Shown here in pieces: positions 58,330 through 64,000 of a stretch of 64,000 nucleotides of DNA. The notes beneath the pieces were generated by a model that saw nothing but the letters and a program-made list of their open reading frames with translations, ran no database searches and was not told the DNA's origin. Made by a program: the position numbers and the translations under genes. The stretch's first letter is position 1. Each line of letters starts with the position of its first letter. Source of the DNA: Icerya purchasi (lineage: Eukaryota; Arthropoda; Insecta; Hemiptera; Monophlebidae); NCBI GenBank assembly GCA_039619475.1, contig CM077116.1, positions 378,250,188 to 378,314,187 of the forward strand, written 5' to 3'.

Positions 58330-59010
58330 ATATCCATTACTTGTTTAATTCCAGCCGGACGTTTTCTTTCTGCTGCTTATTAATAAACTTCATACTTCTT
58401 TTTAAACCCATTTTCGTTTAATTTATTTATGAAAAAGAATAACAAAGTATGGTCAGAATCAGCCGACACTTTTCAAATCAGTTACCGTATTAAGCACAAT
58501 TAAAGAAGTACATTCCAAAAATCATATAAGTATTTAGCTCCAACGGAACATGGGTTCATTACTATTTGTGAAATTAATACCGGAAAAGTGCCCAATTTAG
58601 GTAAAATATTGTTAATAAAAATTTGTCTTTCTCTGTTATAACCGTGGCATTGCTATACAATGTGCTCTATAGTACCCTCCATGTCGCATCTTGGACATTC
58701 TTCGCCTTGCACAATGCGGCGGTGCAATAGTGACCCATTCTCAATCTACAAATTACCACTATAAAAATTTACTTCTCCGCAAACCAAGTGCTACGGCTAA
58801 TAGTTTTGGTTAATGAGTAATATGCTTTTCTTTTCTGCTGGCTCATGTTTCGGAAGTCTTCAAGTTGTTTTTAATTAAAGGTATTTATTCCTCCCAGTTT
58901 AATTTTATATTCCTCACTGTTCTGAGTATAGATCTTATTAGGGCATAAATCATTTAGTTACCGCAAATTCCTACATGCGCCGGCACCTACTTAAACGTGA
59001 CAAAATAGAG
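58330..59010 (-). pseudogene. LINE C-terminus: RNase H end and Cys/His region
   Basis: The minus strand reads PAHVGICGN (RNase H terminal motif, about 58970), then in shifted frames ENGSLLHRRIVQGEECPRCD followed by GTIEHIV (about 58700), the Cys/His motif found at the C-terminus of RNase-H LINEs. It then tails off through several stops. It differs in sequence from family A. Confidence 0.7.
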
Positions 59011-62000
59011 AGCGACCGAATTTGCATTAAATATCATCAGTGTTACCAATTGGAATTTGAAGACTCGCCAACAAATTTTTAAATTCAACAAAACTAGCAA
59101 AAATACATTTTAGAAAAACAGTTTCAATCGGAAACTAGTGAAATAGTAAACTATCGTCATGCAATGCTTCTTCAATGTAGTATATGATTAACTATTGCAA
59201 CTTACGCGCCTACCAACAATGACGTTTTTTTTTACTAAAAAAAAAAAAAATAAACGCAAAAAAGAAAATTAAAAAAAAAGAGAATCTAATTTTAGAATAC
59301 CGAAAAATTTAATGTTTTATGAAGAAATCCACACAATTTATTCTTTCATAAATGCCACGCATTTTCATAAATTCAATTTTTGCACAATTTATTACACAAT
59401 TTGATTTCCAATATATTAAAATAGAAAAAAAAACGGGGTGGGGGGAATCAAAAATTATTGAACACCAGTTATACTACTAAAACGTTAGATCAGGAAGTAA
59501 TGAATTATTTTGAAGCGTTATTCAAAATAGAAAGTACCGGCTACCTTATGACACAATAGAAAATTGATTAATTTCGTTAGTCGTGAACAGACTTAAAATT
59601 TTAAAATCGGTTAAAAATAAATTTAAAAGCTTTTAAAATCAAACGGCAAAAATTTTAAAATCATTTAGAAATTGAATCGAGTTCCATAAATATACGTATT
59701 TAATGGTTTTTTATTATTTATTCCGATCAAAGAGAAATAGAGAAACAATTTACATCGTAAAAAATGGTTAATGTTATGTTTAGCACAAACTGGTCTAAAT
59801 GAATTAAAGTAAACTTATACGAAATGTAAAAAGTTAATAGAACTGGTAATATCGCACGTGTTTCACTATTTTACAATCTTACTCAAGTACACATTCAATA
59901 TTATAAAACAAAACCTCCCATTTGCTACCCCTATTTCTCTCTTTTATTAGGTTTATTTCTTACAACGTAATAGATTTCATATCTTCTGTTACACAATGCA
60001 ATTTCGTCCCGTACTCGCTTAATCGAATATAACGCGATTTTAAGTATAAGTTTACAGCATTGGTAATCGAACACAATATTGAATACAGCACTCGTAAAAA
60101 AACTTTTCATTTTTCAAAACTTTTATTTAAGCAAAACAACAATATATAATGAAATTTTTCACCTCTAATTTTTACCACTGTTAGCATATCAAATTTCAGT
60201 CAGTTTTTATACTATTTTCATGTGCGAGGAACTACATTTTCTGGCTTAAAATACTTTAAGGAATTTAAATGGGGGAAAACAAATTATTTTCGAATATAAT
60301 ATAATAAACAAATAAAAAAAAAACAAGACTACATCTCTGTTAAACAACAGTTTTAACAAAAAAAATTCCGCTGTAAATAGTTTTGTATTTCAATAATGGT
60401 GGACATTTTTATTTTAAGCTGTATTATAAATATAGGACTCAAATATAATATTTTCTGAATATTTATTTTCATAATATGATTTTTTATCGCCGAAATAAGA
60501 AATCATTAAATTGCCAACTGATGGCGCTGTAATTGCACAATCAAAAATTTTCCGTTCGATTACCAATGCTGTAAACACTTATACACTCAAAATCGGGCTA
60601 TATTCGGTTAAGCACTCCGTACCGTACATGAAATCGTACAAATCCTAATTTCACATTTTAAACCACGAACCTTTACTTTAAAAATGAACTATAATTAGCG
60701 CGAAAAATTAAGCTGATTTTAAAATAGCGGCAGTCGAACTAAAATATAGAAGTTTAACATGAAAATCTTTTTAAAATTTCAAAAAAAAACAAAACAAAGC
60801 AGTCTATTTTGGTCGAAATGTACTCCTTAAAGTACATGTTCCATATTTTCGTCCAATTTCAGCACGTTTATCGTAAACTTGTCTAGTACGATCACTTAAT
60901 AATTCATATTCGTGTCCATCAAATTCTTTTAAAGCAATTAATTTCGAATGTATGTTTAACCATTGCATTAAAGTTAATTAAATAATTTCTTTAATTTCGT
61001 TTTTTTTTTTTTTTTTTTTATTTCATCGCTAGTTTAATCCTATAGGCAACTTTATTATAGTAAATTAAAATTTTTATTCTTCGCATAACCGATAAAGCCG
61101 CACCAATATTTAATTTAAGTTGCTGTATCAATTAATTTTACAACCATAATAAGTATTAGTACGTACGTAAATATATTTTTTTAAATACTATTTCATCGAT
61201 AACAAAAAAAATATTTTATTATTCGCCAAATCATAGCTGTTTCTTGAAATATTCTATTTGTGTTATTGTAAATGTTCAATATATGACCGAATATTATCTT
61301 GAAAATTACATCTCATGCAGTTATATGGATTTAAAATTTTATAATTAAACTTGTAAACTTTAAACTAAACTGGTCACTGTAAAAATTCTATACGGATTTT
61401 TCAAATATGCTCAGAAAATAGTTGCTTGCTCTCTGTGTTCTTGCATAATCCTTCCATAAGATTTGTTATCGTTTAATATATAATATTCATTTAATTTCTT
61501 TTAATCTATTTTAAGTTGTAATTTTTATTTCCATAAATCGTTTTCTCGATAAAATACTACTAAATTCGTGTTTTTAATATTATTTTTAATTAAAAACAAA
61601 TTACTATGTTTATTAATTTTTAACTCAATTGGTTAAATTCCGGCTATTATCACTGATGATAGATAACTTATTGTTTTATACTATTTTATAAGAACTCGCA
61701 AATTTCAGTTAAAATCAATATTTCGAGCCGTGAAATTCGTTCATTTAACGATGGAAAAATGAATGATGCAATCTGATAAAGTAAAAATTTTTAACACGTT
61801 CTCTTTAATTTCACTTTTTATTCTATTAACCGACAGGCTAATAATTTCGTTTCATGTTCAACAATTTAAGTAATTATCTGAAATTTTCTTATTTGCTATT
61901 CGCCACAAACAATTAGCGATTACTAAGCGAAATTATCGAACGTTTCTATTAACTCTAAAAATCATCTAATAATTTTCGCTCGATCGACGATGAAACGTTC

Positions 62001-63074
62001 TCCTTTGTTTTCCTATATTTCAACATTTTTATATTTTCCGTCATTGTATAAAAGTAGCCATATACTTCAGTAGACATGCATCACGAGTAAAAGTGAAAGT
62101 TTAATTAATAGCTGGAAATATATATATTATAAAACTACTACATGTTAAAAAAAAAAAAAAAAAAAAAAAATGTACTATGAACATATTTCTGCATTAGTAC
62201 TTGACTCTAAACAAATGTAAATAAACAGTAACAGATCCACGGGGGACCCCCCCCCCCAAGAATCAAAACCTCTATGAAAAAATTTGTTATAACAGAGAAA
62301 ATTAATTTACACTTTAAAAGATTTGTATGAATTTTAATTACGGATTTTAATAATTAATATTTAATACTATTTTCTAGTAAAACTATTATTGTTCCTTTTT
62401 TATTCTATTTTAAACACAACTGTCGTCGATCTTTTGCCATTTTTATTTATTTTTAATTTTTATTTTGCAATGTAAATGAAAATAGCTCAATGAGAAATAT
62501 ATACTTTTTTTTTTTTGCTTGCTCATGAACAAAGAATTCGGATTGGATTACTAACAAACATAGAAAAGAAGTAAAGTCTAATAAAAATACTATCTTCCTT
62601 TCTATTCTAAACTACCGTTTTAGCTAGAATTTTATAATTTCGTTTTATTTTTCACCCCTAAAGATAAGACAGAAGTTAAATTAAAAATTGTAATAATTAT
62701 GTATTTTTAAAACATTTTTAAATTTCTATAGAGGTCGTTATTTGATTTTCTTTATGAAACAACGGGTATTTCTCAAATCTACTGCTTACCGTAAAAGGTT
62801 TTACGTAATTATATAATCCCCCTGCCCCAAATGTTCGTCTGGATCCGCCCCTGAAATAATATGAGAATATAACTATATACTTCATAATCAATGACTTTTC
62901 TGACGGTTTAAATTTGAAATGTTGGGGGTTGCTGGCGTGTTTTGGTAATTGTGGGGCTGTGTTTCTGAAACATGTCGGAAGTTATGTAGGTGATTTTGCT
63001 ATATGTTTTTCTGATGAGGTTTAGTTAGGTGTTTTTGCAAATGAAAATATATTATTTAATATTAATAAATTATA
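59011..63074. other. AT-rich region, no gene seen
   Basis: Low-complexity sequence with A/T homopolymers (for example 60999-61019 and 62147-62170) and a C run at 62247-62258. No exon, domain or interspersed repeat landmark found on either strand. Confidence 0.55.
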
Positions 63075-63161
63075 ATGCGTTATTATTTAGGTGCCAGCTT
63101 TAATATGTGCTACTACTTACTGGTCACATTAAGGTTGCTATTTAATTTTATTTATTTATTT

Positions 63162-63242
63162 CATTTTGTTTTGTTAATTTATTTATTTCATTTTGTTTTG
63201 TTAATTTATTTCTTTCATTTTGTTTTGTTAATTTATTTATTT
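63162..63242. repeat. 27-bp minisatellite, three copies
   Basis: The unit CATTTTGTTTTGTTAATTTA plus TTTATTT starts at 63162, 63189 and 63216; the second copy differs in one position. The frame across it (63075-63302) is a product of the repeat. Confidence 0.9.
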
Positions 63243-63852
63243 ATTTTTATTTCTATTTCTATTTTTTTATTTTTCCCTCTGGATATTAGTTGTAATAAGT
63301 AATATTATTAACCATGCACTAATTATTATGTCCATTAGAGTTATTATTTTATTTCTATTTTTATTTTTTATCTTTCTTTTGGTTATTACAACTATAGTAC
63401 ATGTTAGAGCTGAAACTTTGTAAGAATGTGTAGGCTGGGTTGGTGGAAGGTTACATACATAACTTTTAAATTTAATCCGTAGATTTATATTCTGCTAGAT
63501 TCAGTTCCAATTTTGTCTTACGATAGTTTTATTTTTATTTAATTCAAAATTATTCATATATTTGTCTCGAATGCTATTTTATTTATTTATTTTTTTCTCT
63601 TGTTTTCCACACATTTATACGAACTACCTTTTATTTCGCTACGATTCAATTTATTATACGTACATCATTTTACTTTTCATTATTTTTTTATTTATTTTTA
63701 TTTATATTTTTATTTTTTGCCTTCTTTTTTTTCTTTTTCTCTTTTCTCTGTTCCTTCTTTTTCCGTTTTTTCGTGATATTTTGATTTATTATAATTTTTT
63801 TTATTTTCACTTTCACTATTCGCGCTATGTAACGCATTTGTGGGTTTTATAA

Positions 63853-63873
63853 CAATAATAATAATAATAATAA
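63853..63873. repeat. (AAT)n microsatellite
   Basis: Seven AAT/ATA trinucleotides. Confidence 0.95.
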
Positions 63874-64000
63874 AGATTTGATTTGATTATCGGATTACAT
63901 TCATTAATAGCATTTGTAAACCCAGCGATATTTTTAAAAAACAAAGATTTAGAATAGCAATCAGAACGAATAATAATTTTGTAAAAAAAAAAAGATTTAA

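Noticed and set aside
62245..62260. Run of C residues near 62.25 kb as a possible structured element.
   Set aside because: Single homopolymer with no paired or repeated partner.

Overview
This is a eukaryotic, AT-rich and very repeat-rich nuclear window, almost certainly from an insect. Intron-split genes with GT..AG borders, a mariner transposon, a Merlin-type DNA transposon, a Copia-like LTR element, several LINE lineages and a Penelope-like hammerhead-bearing foldback all fit an arthropod genome. The taxonomic order is not resolved from the sequence; a hemipteran is only a guess. No bacterial operon, tRNA, rRNA or CRISPR array was seen.

Two host genes can be assembled from exons, both on the minus strand. 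The first (13207 down to 2043, 3' end not in the window) is a homologue of the planar-polarity/ciliogenesis effector Fuzzy. Its exons lie at 13130-13207, 12558-12673, 12300-12438, 10941-11063, 6263-6497 and about 2043-2226, with a possible 24-nt microexon at 11796-11819. The second (40073 down to 21607) is a secreted pancreatic-lipase-family enzyme of 298 residues in five exons: 39937-40073, 31732-31874, 24337-24591, 22059-22250 and 21607-21776. It has the full Ser-Asp-His triad and a poly(A) signal just after the stop. All junction phases agree. Its roughly 8 kb first intron holds a mariner, a Merlin fossil, a Merlin-related deletion derivative and a LINE endonuclease fragment.

Most of the rest is transposon debris. 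One RNase-H-bearing LINE family appears at least eight times in both orientations (1.6, 4-5.9, 14-14.9, 17.8-18.3, 29.0, 29.6-30.6, 40.7-41.8 and 42-44.3 kb). Other LINE pieces are at 18.3-19.5 kb (a different RT lineage), 36.1-36.8 kb (endonuclease), 46.1-48.0 kb, 52.4-52.9 kb (Jockey-like) and 58.3-59.0 kb. A Copia relic lies at 48.6-50.4 kb and an endonuclease/exonuclease/phosphatase domain runs off the left edge (1-569). A non-coding repeat family with ~280 bp internal repeats and a palindromic tail recurs at 8.8, 14.9, 22.7, 32.6 and 56-57 kb.

The most unusual items are a 1.36 kb coding-free foldback (2551-3907) whose arms carry outward-facing hammerhead ribozymes, one of them apparently intact; a second, weaker foldback of the same style at 45.6 kb; a ~340 bp near-perfect hairpin at 28.4-28.7 kb; and a mariner with perfect 28-bp terminal repeats and only two visible lesions. 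The stretch from 59 kb to the right end is AT-rich and shows only simple repeats.
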